From Rhodobacterales bacterium (GTDB taxonomy: Bacteria > Pseudomonadota > Alphaproteobacteria > Rhodobacterales > Rhodobacteraceae), in NCBI GenBank assembly GCA_002746935.1, contig PDRW01000026.1:1-64000 (forward strand): a stretch of 64,000 nucleotides of DNA, given 5' to 3'. Positions 34,255-42,851 of the stretch are shown piece by piece. The first letter of the stretch is position 1. Every line of letters starts with the position of its first letter. The position numbers and the translations under genes were made by a program. The notes under the pieces were generated by a model. That model worked only from the letters and a program-made list of their open reading frames with translations, did not search any database and was not told where the DNA came from.

Positions 34255-35064
34255 TCAGTCGACGAAAGCCTTCTCGACCACATATTCCGCCGGCTCCGAA
34301 TTCGCCCCCTCGCGGAGATCCCAGCCTTCGAGGATCTCCTTGATGTCAAGGTTGAAGGCCAGCGAGCCGCAGACCATGCCACGATCCTCCGCGGGGTCGA
34401 GCCTGTCGATGCCGAGGCCAAGGTCGCGGAACACCTTGCCGGAGATCAGATTGTCGGTCACCCGGCCCTTGTGCGGAAAGTCGTCGCGGGTGGTGGTCGG
34501 GTAGTAGACCAGCTTGCCATCGACCGCATCGCCGATCAGCGGATCGTCTTTCAGGCCCTCCACCAGACGGCGACCGTATTCCAGCTCCGGCGCGATCCGG
34601 CAGGTGTGCATCATGATCACCTGATCGTAACGCTCGTAGGTATCCGGGTCGCGCATCAGCGAGGCGAAGGGGGCGATACCGGTGCCGGTGGCGAAGAACC
34701 ACAGCCGTTTGCCGGGCAGCAGCGCGTCAAGCACCAGCGTGCCGACGGGCTTCGGCCGCAGGATGATCTGGTCGCCCACCCTGATATGCTGAAGCCGCGA
34801 GGTGAGCGGGCCGTTGGGCACCTTGATCGAGTAGAATTCCAGCTCCTCGTCCCAGGCCGGCGAGGCGATGGAATAGGCCCGCAACAGCGGTTTGCCGCGG
34901 TCTTCGTCCATCAGGCCGATCATCACGAATTCGCCCGAGCGGAACCGCAGCGATTGCGGCCGGGTGCAGCGGAAGCGGAACAGACGGTCGGTATAATGCT
35001 CGACCTCGGTGACGATCTGGGCATCGGGCAGGGTGGGCACGGGTCTGGGCTTGGTTTCGGTCAC
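34255..35064 (-). CDS. fpr: Ferredoxin--NADP+ reductase
   Basis: Bacterial subclass FNR of 269 residues, moving electrons between NADPH and ferredoxin or flavodoxin. RAYSIASP binds FAD, GTGIAPFASL and MVCGS bind NADP, and the C-terminus ends VVEKAFVD, matching the Rhodobacter-type tail in which an extension stacks on the flavin. No in-frame ATG is suitable; GTG at 35064 (MTETKPRPV) or GTG at 35073 are the candidate starts, and I chose 35064 because family members begin MTETKP. A palindrome lies about 70 bp upstream. Confidence 0.92.
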   Translation of the reverse strand: MTETKPRPVPTLPDAQIVTEVEHYTDRLFRFRCTRPQSLRFRSGEFVMIGLMDEDRGKPLLRAYSIASPAWDEELEFYSIKVPNGPLTSRLQHIRVGDQIILRPKPVGTLVLDALLPGKRLWFFATGTGIAPFASLMRDPDTYERYDQVIMMHTCRIAPELEYGRRLVEGLKDDPLIGDAVDGKLVYYPTTTRDDFPHKGRVTDNLISGKVFRDLGLGIDRLDPAEDRGMVCGSLAFNLDIKEILEGWDLREGANSEPAEYVVEKAFVD

Positions 35065-35132
35065 GTCAGTCACGTCGGTCTCGTCATGGAAGGCATTTCC
35101 CGGGCGATAGCAGCCCGGGGCATCGCCGAAAA

Positions 35133-35151
35133 CCTGTATATCGGATACAGG
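35133..35151. promoter_or_regulatory. Candidate operator palindrome upstream of fpr
   Basis: CCTGTAT and ATACAGG are perfect 7-bp inverted arms around ATCGG. The site is about 70 bp before the fpr start. Many bacterial fpr genes respond to redox regulators (SoxRS, FinR), but the regulator here is unknown. Confidence 0.35.
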
Positions 35152-35261
35152 AATAATGCCAGCGCAGAATGGGCAGGCCGCACCGGCAGGGCGGCATCGG
35201 TGAAAAGACCGCCCGGGATCTCTCCCGCGCGGCCGTGGTCTCGTGCGAGGCGCCCGTTCCC

Positions 35262-35295
35262 GGGTACCCGTCTGGGCACCCGTCTGGGCACCCGG
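35262..35295. repeat. Three 12-bp tandem repeats
   Basis: GGGTACCCGTCT is followed by GGGCACCCGTCT and a truncated GGGCACCCGG between rplI and fpr. No function is evident. Confidence 0.85.
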
Positions 35296-35360
35296 CCCCA
35301 AACGCCCGCCCGGGCGGCCGGGTGATGATCCGCCATGCGGGCACCCGGCGGGCGGGCGGG

Positions 35361-35981
35361 TCAGCCGGGCTGCTCGCCGGTATCGCCCGACTCGTCGCCA
35401 ACCATCAGCCCGTCGTCGTCTTCCGAAGCGACACCGATGTCGTCGAAAAGCTCCGCGATCTCGAAATCGTGGGCCTCTTCCTCTTCGGCGGCAAGCTCCT
35501 GGATCGACTTGCCCGAAGCCTGAAGCTCGGCTTCTTCCTCGGAGCGGGCAACGTTGATGGTGATCTCGGCCTCGACCTCCGGGTGCAGGCGCACGTCGAC
35601 CGCATGGAGCCCGAGCTCCTTGATCGGCGCCTTGAGCACCACCTGTTTCCGGTCAACGGAAAAGCCGCCGGCGGTGGCCACTTCGGCGGCGTCGCGCGGG
35701 GTGACCGAGCCGTAGAGCGCGCCCGAATCCGAAGCCGAGCGAATCACCACGAATTGCTGGCCTTGCAGCTTTTCGGCGAGGGCTTCGGCCTCTTTCTTCG
35801 TTTCGAGGTTGCGCGCTTCGAGCTGGGCCTTCTCGGCCTCGAAACGGGCGATGTTGGCGTCCGACGCAGTCAGCGCCTTGCCCTGCGGCAGCAGGAAGTT
35901 GCGGGCGTAGCCGGGTTTGACCTCGACCACCTCGCCCATCTGGCCGAGCTTGGCCACACGTTCGAGAAGAATGACTTGCAT
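35361..35981 (-). CDS. rplI: 50S ribosomal protein L9
   Basis: A 206-residue L9. The N-terminal rRNA-binding domain is [32 protein letters not shown]-type (1-50), joined by a long helix (about 50-75) to the C-terminal domain (about 80-150). The tail beyond 150 is acidic ([28 protein letters not shown]) and makes the protein about 55 residues longer than E. coli L9, a common alphaproteobacterial feature. It is the third gene of rpsF-rpsR-rplI. Confidence 0.97.
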   Translation of the reverse strand: MQVILLERVAKLGQMGEVVEVKPGYARNFLLPQGKALTASDANIARFEAEKAQLEARNLETKKEAEALAEKLQGQQFVVIRSASDSGALYGSVTPRDAAEVATAGGFSVDRKQVVLKAPIKELGLHAVDVRLHPEVEAEITINVARSEEEAELQASGKSIQELAAEEEEAHDFEIAELFDDIGVASEDDDGLMVGDESGDTGEQPG

Positions 35982-35994
35982 GGGGTCGTCCTCC

Positions 35995-36222
35995 TTACTT
36001 CACGGCATAGGGCAGCAGCGCCAGGAACCGGGCGCGCTTGATCGCCCGGGCCAGCTCGCGCTGCTTCTTGGCCGAAACGGCGGTGATGCGCGAGGGCACG
36101 ATCTTGCCGCGCTCGGAAATGTAGCGTTGCAGCAGGCGGGTGTCCTTGTAGTCGATCTTCGGCGCGTTGTCGCCGGAGAACGGGCAGACCTTGCGACGGC
36201 GGAAAAACGGTTTCGCAGCCAT
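35995..36222 (-). CDS. rpsR: 30S ribosomal protein S18
   Basis: A 75-residue basic protein with the S18 core: [18 protein letters not shown] and [31 protein letters not shown]18 binds S6 on the 30S platform. It lies 16 bp after rpsF and 13 bp before rplI on the same transcript. No zinc-ribbon Cys residues are present, so it is the zinc-independent form. Confidence 0.98.
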   Translation of the reverse strand: MAAKPFFRRRKVCPFSGDNAPKIDYKDTRLLQRYISERGKIVPSRITAVSAKKQRELARAIKRARFLALLPYAVK

Positions 36223-36238
36223 GTGTTAGCTCCTTCTC

Positions 36239-36601
36239 TTACGACCGGTCGCGGCCGCCACGGCGGTCGCCGCGCTCTTCGCGCTTCTGCATCTGGACCG
36301 AGGGGCCCTCGTCATGGGCGTCGACCTTGATGGTGAGCACACGCATCACGTCGTCATGCAGCCGCATCAGGCGCTCCATCTCCTGCACCGCCGAGGCCGG
36401 GGCGTCGGTGCGCAGGAAGGCATAATGGCCCTTGCGGTTCTTGTTGATCTTGTAGGCCATGGTCTTGACACCCCAGTATTCGGTGCCGACGACCTTGCCG
36501 CCGTTGTCATTGAGGACGGTGCTGAAGTGCTCGATGAGGCCTTCAGCCTGCGCGTTGGACAGATCCTGACGCGCGATCATCACATGCTCATAGAGTGGCA
36601 T
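36239..36601 (-). CDS. rpsF: 30S ribosomal protein S6
   Basis: A 120-residue S6 starting MPLYEHVMIARQD, with GGKVVGTEYWGVKTMAYKI and KGHYAFLRTDAPASA. The C-terminal tail is rich in Arg, Asp and Glu. The ATG at 36601 has GGAG six bases upstream. The frame continues to 36682 but that part overlaps the leader hairpin. It is first in the rpsF-rpsR-rplI operon, preceded by a good promoter and a structured leader. Confidence 0.97.
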   Translation of the reverse strand: MPLYEHVMIARQDLSNAQAEGLIEHFSTVLNDNGGKVVGTEYWGVKTMAYKINKNRKGHYAFLRTDAPASAVQEMERLMRLHDDVMRVLTIKVDAHDEGPSVQMQKREERGDRRGGRDRS

Positions 36602-36645
36602 GGAATCTCCAGTTCTGCTGGCGGGCTTCAAAGGGCGGGCTCGAT

Positions 36646-36695
36646 CCTTCCGCGCCCACCCACGAGGGGCCGCGCGGTTCACGTCTCGCGGAAGG
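36646..36695 (-). promoter_or_regulatory. Structured leader of the rpsF operon
   Basis: CCTTCCGCG and CGCGGAAGG form a 9-bp stem around a 32-nt loop that contains ACCGCGCGG on the mRNA sense. It lies between the promoter and the rpsF start. S6:S18 complexes are known to bind a CCG-containing leader hairpin and repress this operon in many bacteria; this is the natural candidate here. The fine structure was not modelled. Confidence 0.5.
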
Positions 36696-36702
36696 ACGGG
36701 CC

Positions 36703-36730
36703 CTTATACACCGCCCCCGCCGCGATGCAA
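36703..36730 (-). promoter_or_regulatory. Sigma-70 promoter of rpsF-rpsR-rplI
   Basis: On the minus strand TTGCAT (36730-36725) is followed after 16 bp by TATAAG (36708-36703). The predicted transcript would begin just before the leader hairpin at 36695, which strengthens both calls. Confidence 0.6.
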
Positions 36731-36798
36731 GCGGCACGGTGCCCACACTTGCGCCCCCGCCTTGCCCCTTTCCCCCGCTCCGGCAGCCACCGCGAATA

Positions 36799-36835
36799 TT
36801 TCGTCAAATTGCCGCGGAGTTTCGTCAAATCGCCG
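36799..36835. repeat. Two direct repeats 21 bp apart
   Basis: TTTCGTCAAATTGCCG (36799-36814) recurs as TTTCGTCAAATCGCCG (36820-36835) with one mismatch. A spacing of exactly two helical turns puts both on one face of the DNA, as for paired regulator sites. They lie between the divergent rpsF and 36911 genes. Confidence 0.6.
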
Positions 36836-36910
36836 GAGTGATGACACATTCATACCACCGTGACGGATAGACTCCGGCCAAACGGAGCAGGCACAACGGG
36901 GGAGCCCGCA

Positions 36911-37561
36911 ATGGCACTCTCTGACGATCACCCCGGTCTCCGGCCCCGGCCCGGAACCGACGGCCAGGGGCCGGTCATCCGCGAGACCCCCTGGGGCTAC
37001 ATCATTGGCGCCAACGAGGCTGAGCCCGACATCCGCGCGGCCGGGTCCATTGCCGGACCTGTTGCGGGATCCCTGCTGCTTCTGGCCGCCGCCGGGCTGT
37101 GGCTGCTGCCGGACCCGAACCACAGCACCGGTCTCGCCGCCATCAGGATCGCCGCAACGGTTATGTTCGCGGTCACCGGCGGCTGTCTCTTCCGGGCCGG
37201 CCGCAACGCCAGGCAGCCCGAATACCGGATTGATCTGCAACGCCGCGAAATCCGCATGGCCTTTCCAGGGCGCGGGTTTCCAGGGCGCGGGCCAGGGCGC
37301 GGGCCAGGGCGCGGGACTGTCCGCCCCTCCGCCCGGGCCGGCTTCGAGGATGTCGGCTCCGTCTTTCTGCTGCGGTCGGAAGGCCTTCAGCCCACACGGC
37401 TGTTCCTGCGGCTTGCCGAGCCCCCCACCGAACTCGAGATCGCGCACGGAAGCCGGGCGCGGATCGAAGCCCTGAAAAACCGCCTGTCCGAAGATCTTTC
37501 CGGCCAGGCCCGCCAACCGGTCGCGCATCAGCTCGGCCGTCACCAGCGCCTCGCCGCCTGA
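36911..37561 (+). CDS. Two-TM membrane protein, unknown function
   Basis: A 216-residue protein; the ATG at 36911 has GGGGAG upstream. Two hydrophobic helices (about 48-66 and 76-95) are followed by a cytoplasmic-type domain with IDLQRREIRMAF, FEDVGSVFLL and PPTELEIAHGSRARIEALKNRLSE. This arrangement resembles small two-helix proteins with a PH-like beta domain, but I cannot name the family. A Gly/Arg/Pro insert (about residues 118-134, GRGFPGRGPGRG) comes from a short tandem DNA repeat at 37266-37316 and may vary in length. It is probably monocistronic. Confidence 0.7.
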   Translation: MALSDDHPGLRPRPGTDGQGPVIRETPWGYIIGANEAEPDIRAAGSIAGPVAGSLLLLAAAGLWLLPDPNHSTGLAAIRIAATVMFAVTGGCLFRAGRNARQPEYRIDLQRREIRMAFPGRGFPGRGPGRGPGRGTVRPSARAGFEDVGSVFLLRSEGLQPTRLFLRLAEPPTELEIAHGSRARIEALKNRLSEDLSGQARQPVAHQLGRHQRLAA

Positions 37562-37740
37562 CCCGGGACGCCTGCCCGCAGAGGCACCCCGACAGGCACG
37601 CGACGCGCTGATCTGCCGCCCGGCAGGCCCGAGGGCCTGCTTCGTCCCGCGCCGCATCGCCGATCTGCCCGGAGGTGCGGCGCTTTCCTTTTGGGTCCGC
37701 CTCCGCTACCAGATGCGGGAGAGACAGAAAGGGAGGGGTC

Positions 37741-38682
37741 ATGACCCGCGCATTCGTATTCCCGGGCCAGGGGGCACAGACGATCGGCATGGGCCGCGCA
37801 CTGGCCGAGGCCTGTCCGGCGGCAAAGGCGGTGTTCGACGAGGTGGACGAGGCGCTCGGCGAGAGCCTGAGCGCGCTGATCTGGGAGGGCGAGCAGGAGG
37901 CGCTCACCCTCACCCGAAACGCCCAGCCCGCGCTGATGGCCACCTCGCTCGCGGCGATGCGCGCGCTCGAAGCCGAAGGCGTGGGCATCGAAGCGGCGGC
38001 CTTCGTCGCCGGCCACTCGCTTGGCGAATATTCGGCGCTGGCCGCGGCCGGGGCGCTTTCGCTCGCCGATACCGCGCGGCTGCTGCGCACCCGGGGCGAA
38101 GCGATGCAGGACGCGGTGCCGGTCGGCGAAGGCGCCATGGCGGCGCTGCTCGGGCTCGATTTCGAGGCCGCGTCGAAAATCGCGAAGGAAGCCGCTGAAG
38201 GCGAGGTCTGCCAGGCGGCAAACGACAACGACCCGACCCAGGTGGTGGTCTCCGGCCACAAGGCGGCGGTCGAACGCGCCGTCGCCCTCGCCAGGGAAAG
38301 CGGCGCCAAACGCGCCATGCTGCTGCCGGTCTCCGCCCCGTTCCACTGCGCGCTGATGCAGCCCGCCGCTGAAGCGATGGCCGAAGCGCTGTCGCATGTG
38401 GACATCCAGCGGCCGGCGGTGCCGCTGGTCGCCAATGTACGCGCGGCGGGCCTCTCGGACCCGACCACCATCCGCTCGCTGCTGGTGGAACAGATCACCG
38501 GCGCGGTGCGCTGGCGCGAAAGCGTGTCCTGGATGGGCGCCCATGGGGTTGAGGAAATCTGGGAGATCGGCGCCGGCAAGGCGCTGTCGGGGATGATCCG
38601 CCGGATCAACCGCGAGATCGCCACGCGTCAGGTGGGCACCCCCGAAGAGGTGAAGGCCGCGGCCGAAAGCCTCGCGCAGTAA
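37741..38682 (+). CDS. fabD: Malonyl-CoA:ACP transacylase
   Basis: FabD transfers malonyl from CoA to acyl carrier protein in fatty acid synthesis. The 313-residue protein has FVFPGQGAQ (5-13), the catalytic GHSLGE (Ser 93), and the conserved His in VSAPFHCALM (about 200). GGAGG lies just before the ATG. fabG follows 99 bp downstream with a strong hairpin in between, and acpP follows fabG: the common fabD-fabG-acpP order without fabH. Confidence 0.97.
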   Translation: MTRAFVFPGQGAQTIGMGRALAEACPAAKAVFDEVDEALGESLSALIWEGEQEALTLTRNAQPALMATSLAAMRALEAEGVGIEAAAFVAGHSLGEYSALAAAGALSLADTARLLRTRGEAMQDAVPVGEGAMAALLGLDFEAASKIAKEAAEGEVCQAANDNDPTQVVVSGHKAAVERAVALARESGAKRAMLLPVSAPFHCALMQPAAEAMAEALSHVDIQRPAVPLVANVRAAGLSDPTTIRSLLVEQITGAVRWRESVSWMGAHGVEEIWEIGAGKALSGMIRRINREIATRQVGTPEEVKAAAESLAQ

Positions 38683-38689
38683 CTGCACC

Positions 38690-38714
38690 CCGGGGCTTTT
38701 CCCAAAAGCCCCGG
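38690..38714 (+). terminator. Strong hairpin between fabD and fabG
   Basis: CCGGGGCTTTT and AAAAGCCCCGG form a perfect 11-bp stem with loop CCC, 7 bp after the fabD stop. No T run follows, so it is more likely an mRNA-stabilising or partial-attenuation element than a full terminator. Confidence 0.45.
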
Positions 38715-38781
38715 CAAATCCGTCACCTGAAAATCCGTCACAAGGACATATCAGGATTTGCCCGCCACGGAAGGAAACACA

Positions 38782-39519
38782 ATGTTCGATCTCACCGGCA
38801 AGACCGCTCTTGTCACCGGCGCCTCCGGCGGCATCGGCGGCGCGATCGCCCGCGCACTGCACGGCGCCGGCGCTGTCGTCGGCCTATCCGGCACCCGCGA
38901 AGCGCCGCTTCAGGCCCTCGCCGCCGAGCTTGGCGACCGCGCCCATGTGCTGCCCTGCAACCTTTCCGACCCCGAAGCCGTCGACGCGCTGCCGAAACAA
39001 GCCATCGCCGCCATGGGCGGGGTCGATATTCTCGTCAACAACGCCGGCATCACCCGCGACCAGGTGTTCATGCGGATGTCCGACGCCGACTGGCAATCGG
39101 TGATCGACGTCAACCTCACCGCCACCATGCGGCTCTGCCGCGGCGTGATGCGGCCGATGATGAAGGCGCGCTGGGGGCGGATCGTCAATATCTCGTCGAT
39201 CGTCGGCGCCACCGGCAACCCGGGCCAGGCCAATTACGCCGCCTCCAAGGCGGGCATGGTCGGGCTCACCAAGTCGATCGCCCATGAGGTCGCGAGCCGC
39301 GGCATCACCGCCAATTGCGTCGCCCCCGGGTTCATCGCCACCGCGATGACCGACAAGCTGACCGATGACCAGAAGGCCACGATCAACGCCCAGATCCCCG
39401 CCGCCCGCATGGGCACGCCGGAGGAGATCGCCGCCGCGGTGCTCTATCTCGCCGCCCCCGAAGCGGCTTACGTCACCGGCGCCACGCTGCATGTCAACGG
39501 CGGCATGGCGATGCTCTGA
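38782..39519 (+). CDS. fabG: 3-oxoacyl-ACP reductase
   Basis: An NADPH-dependent short-chain dehydrogenase of 245 residues that reduces 3-oxoacyl-ACP in fatty acid elongation. TGASGGIG (12-19) binds NADP, NNAG (86-89) is conserved, and the catalytic set is Ser 139, Tyr 152 and Lys 156 (YAASK). The C-terminal YVTGATLHVNGGMAM is typical. The ATG at 38782 follows AAGGAAACACA. Flanking fabD and acpP make this the housekeeping FabG. Confidence 0.97.
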   Translation: MFDLTGKTALVTGASGGIGGAIARALHGAGAVVGLSGTREAPLQALAAELGDRAHVLPCNLSDPEAVDALPKQAIAAMGGVDILVNNAGITRDQVFMRMSDADWQSVIDVNLTATMRLCRGVMRPMMKARWGRIVNISSIVGATGNPGQANYAASKAGMVGLTKSIAHEVASRGITANCVAPGFIATAMTDKLTDDQKATINAQIPAARMGTPEEIAAAVLYLAAPEAAYVTGATLHVNGGMAML

Positions 39520-39744
39520 GGCCCCGGAAACGGGCAGGTCGCGACAATCCGCGCGGCCGGGACAAACCGTTTGCCCCGCTCATCCAGTATGATAAAGGGG
39601 GGCAGATTTGGCCCCCTTGCCATATGAACGGGCGGGGGCCTTGTGGGTGTTGCACCCCGAAAATTTCGAAACGGCCCCTGGCCGGAGCAACCGGGCGAAA
39701 AGCCTGAAACCCGGGCCAAGAGCCTGAAAAAGTGAGGAAAGAAC

Positions 39745-39978
39745 ATGAGCGACATCGCTGATCGCGTGAAGAAAATCGTTGTCGAGCACCTCGGCGTTGA
39801 AGAAGACAAGGTTGTTGAATCGGCCTCCTTCATCGACGATCTCGGCGCCGACAGCCTCGACACCGTTGAGCTGGTCATGGCTTTCGAAGAAGAGTTCGGC
39901 ATCGAGATCCCGGACGACGCGGCAGAAGGCATCCAGACCTTCGGCGATGCAGTCAAGTTCATCGGCGGAGCCGTCTGA
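39745..39978 (+). CDS. acpP: Acyl carrier protein
   Basis: A 77-residue acidic carrier protein. The phosphopantetheine site is Ser 37 in [27 protein letters not shown] lies upstream of the ATG. It is 225 bp after fabG, so it may have its own promoter, and it ends with a strong terminator, as expected for a very abundant transcript. Confidence 0.98.
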   Translation: MSDIADRVKKIVVEHLGVEEDKVVESASFIDDLGADSLDTVELVMAFEEEFGIEIPDDAAEGIQTFGDAVKFIGGAV

Positions 39979-40023
39979 ACCGCCCGCATGGGCCACCCCG
40001 GGGAAGAGCCCGGACGGAAAATG

Positions 40024-40053
40024 CGGCGTCCCGTTCGGGGCGCCGTTTTCTTT
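40024..40053 (+). terminator. Intrinsic terminator of acpP
   Basis: CGGCGTCCC-GTTC-GGGGCGCCG makes a 9-bp stem (one G-U) followed by TTTTCTTT. It is the clearest rho-independent terminator in the window. Confidence 0.85.
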
Positions 40054-40112
40054 GCCTTACGGCAAGCCCCCCTGCCCCGGCTGCCCCTGCTGGCCGGGCG
40101 GGCGCCCGGTTG

Positions 40113-41369
40113 TCACCCGCCCAGCCGCTCCAGCGCCGCGCGGGTCGCCACCCCGGTCACCGGCAGCCCTTCGGCCGCCTCCCAGGCGCGGATCGCGGCG
40201 GTGGTGCGGTGGCCGAACACCCCGTCAGCACCGCCGGTGTCGAACCCGGCCCGGGTGAGCCTGGTCTGCAACGCCTGACGCGCCTCGAAATCGAGTTCGG
40301 CACGGGTCGCCGCCAGCGGCTTGCCTCCGCCCAGCCGGTCGGCCAGATGCCCGACCCCGAGCGCATATTTGATCGAATCGTTATAGGCCCGCAGCACCCT
40401 GGTATTGGCGAACAGCAGAAAGGCCGGACCGCCCGCGCCATCGGGCAGGATCAGTTCCGCCGCCCCGTGGTCCGGCACCGCGCCGCCGCCGACGCGGGTC
40501 ACGCCACGGGCGCGCCATTCGGCCACGGAACGGGTCGCGAGCGGGTCGCGCCCCCCCGGCAGGCGCACCTGAAGCCCCCAGGGCGCGCCCGCCACCCAGC
40601 CGGAGGCGCTGAGGTAGTTGGCCGCAGAAGCGAGCGCGTCCGCCGGATCCTCGCCCCGGATGTCGCGCCGCCCGTCGCCGTCGAAATCCACGCCATGGGC
40701 GAGCCAGGTCGAGGGCATGAACTGCATGTGCCCCATCGCGCCCGCCCAGCTTCCCCTGAGCGGGCCGGGGCCGGTGTCGCCCGCCTCGACAATCCTGAGC
40801 GCCGCGAGCAATTCGCCCTCGAAATAGCTGGCGCGGCGGGCTTCGAAGGCCAGCGTCGCCAGCGCCGAGATCACCGGGGTCTTGCCGGTCATCGCGCCAA
40901 AGCCGCTCTCCATCCCCCAGATCGCCGCCAGCACCTCGCGGGGCACGCCGAAACGCGCTTCAAGACGGTCGAACAGCCGCCGGTGGCGCTTCAGTTTCGC
41001 GGCGCCGATCCTGAGCCGCTCCGGCGAGGCGGCGCGGGCGATATAGGCTTCGAGCGGGCGGCGGGGGGCGGTCTGGGCGCGATCGGTCGCGGTAACGCGG
41101 GAAAGATATTGCACATTGGCAAAGGCGCGGTCGAAGGTGGCGGGTGCAATGCCTTCGGCCAGCGCGCGGCGGCGGAACCCGGCGACCCAGGCATGAAACC
41201 CCGGGTCTGGCCGGGGTTTCGGGCGGATCTTCGGCGGCCCCCCGGAGCGCCGGTCAGGACGCGGTTCCGGCGGTTCGCCGGCCGATGCCGCAAGCCCCGC
41301 GCGGCAACCGCAGCCAAGCCCGAAAGCGGTGAGCCCGAACGTTAGCTGTCTGCGTCCGATCTCTGCCAT
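40113..41369 (-). CDS. Lytic murein transglycosylase (MltB-type) with PG-binding domain
   Basis: A 418-residue exported enzyme that cleaves MurNAc-GlcNAc bonds. GGAGG lies seven bases before the ATG at 41369. The N-terminus GRRQLTFGLTAFGLGCG looks like a Tat or lipoprotein-like signal. The SLT/MltB domain (about 60-350) has IWGMESGFGAMTGKTPV with the catalytic Glu (E of GMESGFG), FEGELLAAL, and GSWAGAMGHMQFMPSTW. A C-terminal peptidoglycan-binding domain (about 355-418) has ARQALQTRLTRAGFD. It is convergent with acpP. Confidence 0.93.
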   Translation of the reverse strand: MAEIGRRQLTFGLTAFGLGCGCRAGLAASAGEPPEPRPDRRSGGPPKIRPKPRPDPGFHAWVAGFRRRALAEGIAPATFDRAFANVQYLSRVTATDRAQTAPRRPLEAYIARAASPERLRIGAAKLKRHRRLFDRLEARFGVPREVLAAIWGMESGFGAMTGKTPVISALATLAFEARRASYFEGELLAALRIVEAGDTGPGPLRGSWAGAMGHMQFMPSTWLAHGVDFDGDGRRDIRGEDPADALASAANYLSASGWVAGAPWGLQVRLPGGRDPLATRSVAEWRARGVTRVGGGAVPDHGAAELILPDGAGGPAFLLFANTRVLRAYNDSIKYALGVGHLADRLGGGKPLAATRAELDFEARQALQTRLTRAGFDTGGADGVFGHRTTAAIRAWEAAEGLPVTGVATRAALERLGG

Positions 41370-41478
41370 TGTCTGCCTCCGATCGCGGCCCCGCAGAAAG
41401 GCTAAACCAAACCGGGCGGGGCACAAGCCGCAACGGGACGGACAAGCGAAAAGCGGCGCGCCGGAACCCCGCCGCGCC

Positions 41479-41501
41479 GCCCGGGTAAGCTTTGCCCGGG
41501 C
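41479..41501 (-). terminator. Hairpin downstream of ppk2
   Basis: GCCCGGG and CCCGGGC form a 7-bp stem around TAAGCTTTG, 26 bp after the ppk2 stop. It lacks a T tract, so termination is only possible. Confidence 0.35.
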
Positions 41502-41527
41502 GAGCGCAGCCCCCGGGACTTCCCCGG

Positions 41528-42619
41528 TTACTTCTTCTGCTTGCGCCGATGGCTCGGATGCAGGCTCGAACCCAGGATATGCTCAGCCCCGTGGATCACC
41601 TGGCTGGCATGGCCGATGATCAGCGGATCGGGCTCGGTCACCAGCGAGGTGTTCTTTTCAGGATAGTCCAGCGTGTGCAGGAAGTGGCGGATCGCTTCGA
41701 GACGCGCGCGCTTCTTGTCGTTGGATTTCACGATGGTCCAGGGCGCGTCGGCGGTGTGGGTGTAGAAGAACATCGCCTCTTTCGCCTCGGTGTAATCGTC
41801 CCACTTGTCGAGCGAGGCCTTGTCCACCGGCGACAGCTTCCACTGTTTCAGCGGATCATGCTCGCGCGACTTGAAGCGGCGCAGCTGCTCGTCGCGGGTC
41901 ACCGAGAACCAGAATTTGTAGAGCCGGATGCCGGAACGGACGAGCATCCGCTCAAGATCGGGTGCCTGACGCATGAATTCGAGATATTCGTTGGGCGAAC
42001 AGAAACCCATCACCCGCTCGACACCGGCGCGGTTATACCACGACCGGTCGAACAGCACGATCTCGCCCGCCGTCGGCAGATGCGCGAGATAGCGCTGGAA
42101 GAACCACTGGCCCTTTTCCTCGTCGGTGGGCTTGTTGAGCGCCACGACACGGGCTTCGCGCGGGTTCAGATGCTCCATGAAGCGCTTGATGGTGCCGCCC
42201 TTGCCGGCGGCGTCGCGGCCCTCGAAAACCAGCACGAATTTCTGGCCGGTGTCCTTGACCCATTTCTGGACCTTCAGAAGCTCGGCCTGAAGCTTCGCCT
42301 TCTCACGCTCGTAGCTCTTGCGGTCGAGCTTGCCTTCATAGGGGTATTCGCCGTTTTCGAAGGTCTGGCGGATGAGATCGGAGGTCACCTGCGGGAACAT
42401 GCGCTTGCGTTCGGCCGCCTTTTCGCGGGCCAGTTCTTCTTCCATCTGCTTTTCTTCGGCGAGTTTCGCGCGTGCCCGGCGGCGCAGCTCTTCGCGCTCT
42501 TTCGGGGTGCGCTCGCGCTTCTTCAGCGCCTTGGCGCCGGCTTTCGCCTTTCCGGCCCCTGATTCCATGCCCCCGTTGGGCTTGGCCTTGTCGGCCGGCT
42601 TGCTGGACGGTGCTGGCAT
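41528..42619 (-). CDS. ppk2: Polyphosphate kinase 2
   Basis: PPK2 reversibly transfers phosphate between polyphosphate and nucleotides. The 363-residue protein has a highly charged helical N-terminal extension (about 1-75), then the PPK2 domain with Walker A FEGRDAAGKGGTIKRF, lid residues, and Walker B FDRSWYNRAGVERVMGF. WFSVTRDEQLRRF and SPVDKASLDKWDDYTEAKEAMF are family hallmarks. The ATG at 42619 has GGGAG upstream; a GTG seven codons earlier is less likely. Preference for ADP or GDP cannot be read. Confidence 0.95.
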   Translation of the reverse strand: MPAPSSKPADKAKPNGGMESGAGKAKAGAKALKKRERTPKEREELRRRARAKLAEEKQMEEELAREKAAERKRMFPQVTSDLIRQTFENGEYPYEGKLDRKSYEREKAKLQAELLKVQKWVKDTGQKFVLVFEGRDAAGKGGTIKRFMEHLNPREARVVALNKPTDEEKGQWFFQRYLAHLPTAGEIVLFDRSWYNRAGVERVMGFCSPNEYLEFMRQAPDLERMLVRSGIRLYKFWFSVTRDEQLRRFKSREHDPLKQWKLSPVDKASLDKWDDYTEAKEAMFFYTHTADAPWTIVKSNDKKRARLEAIRHFLHTLDYPEKNTSLVTEPDPLIIGHASQVIHGAEHILGSSLHPSHRRKQKK

Positions 42620-42851
42620 TTCTTCTCTCCCTTTGTTCACTTGGCAACGGTTTTATTGGAGCCTCGGGCCTTCCGCCTTGATCCGGGTCAACAAGCCCGA
42701 AGACATTCAGTTTACGGAATATCAAAGAAATGGCCGATCGACCGGAATTGTAAACAACCCTTTCGAAATACCATTCTGAAACCGCCCCCACGCCCAAATC
42801 CCGCCGCCTTTGAAAGCGAGTTTCGCCGCGCCAGCAGACGAGGAGAACACC

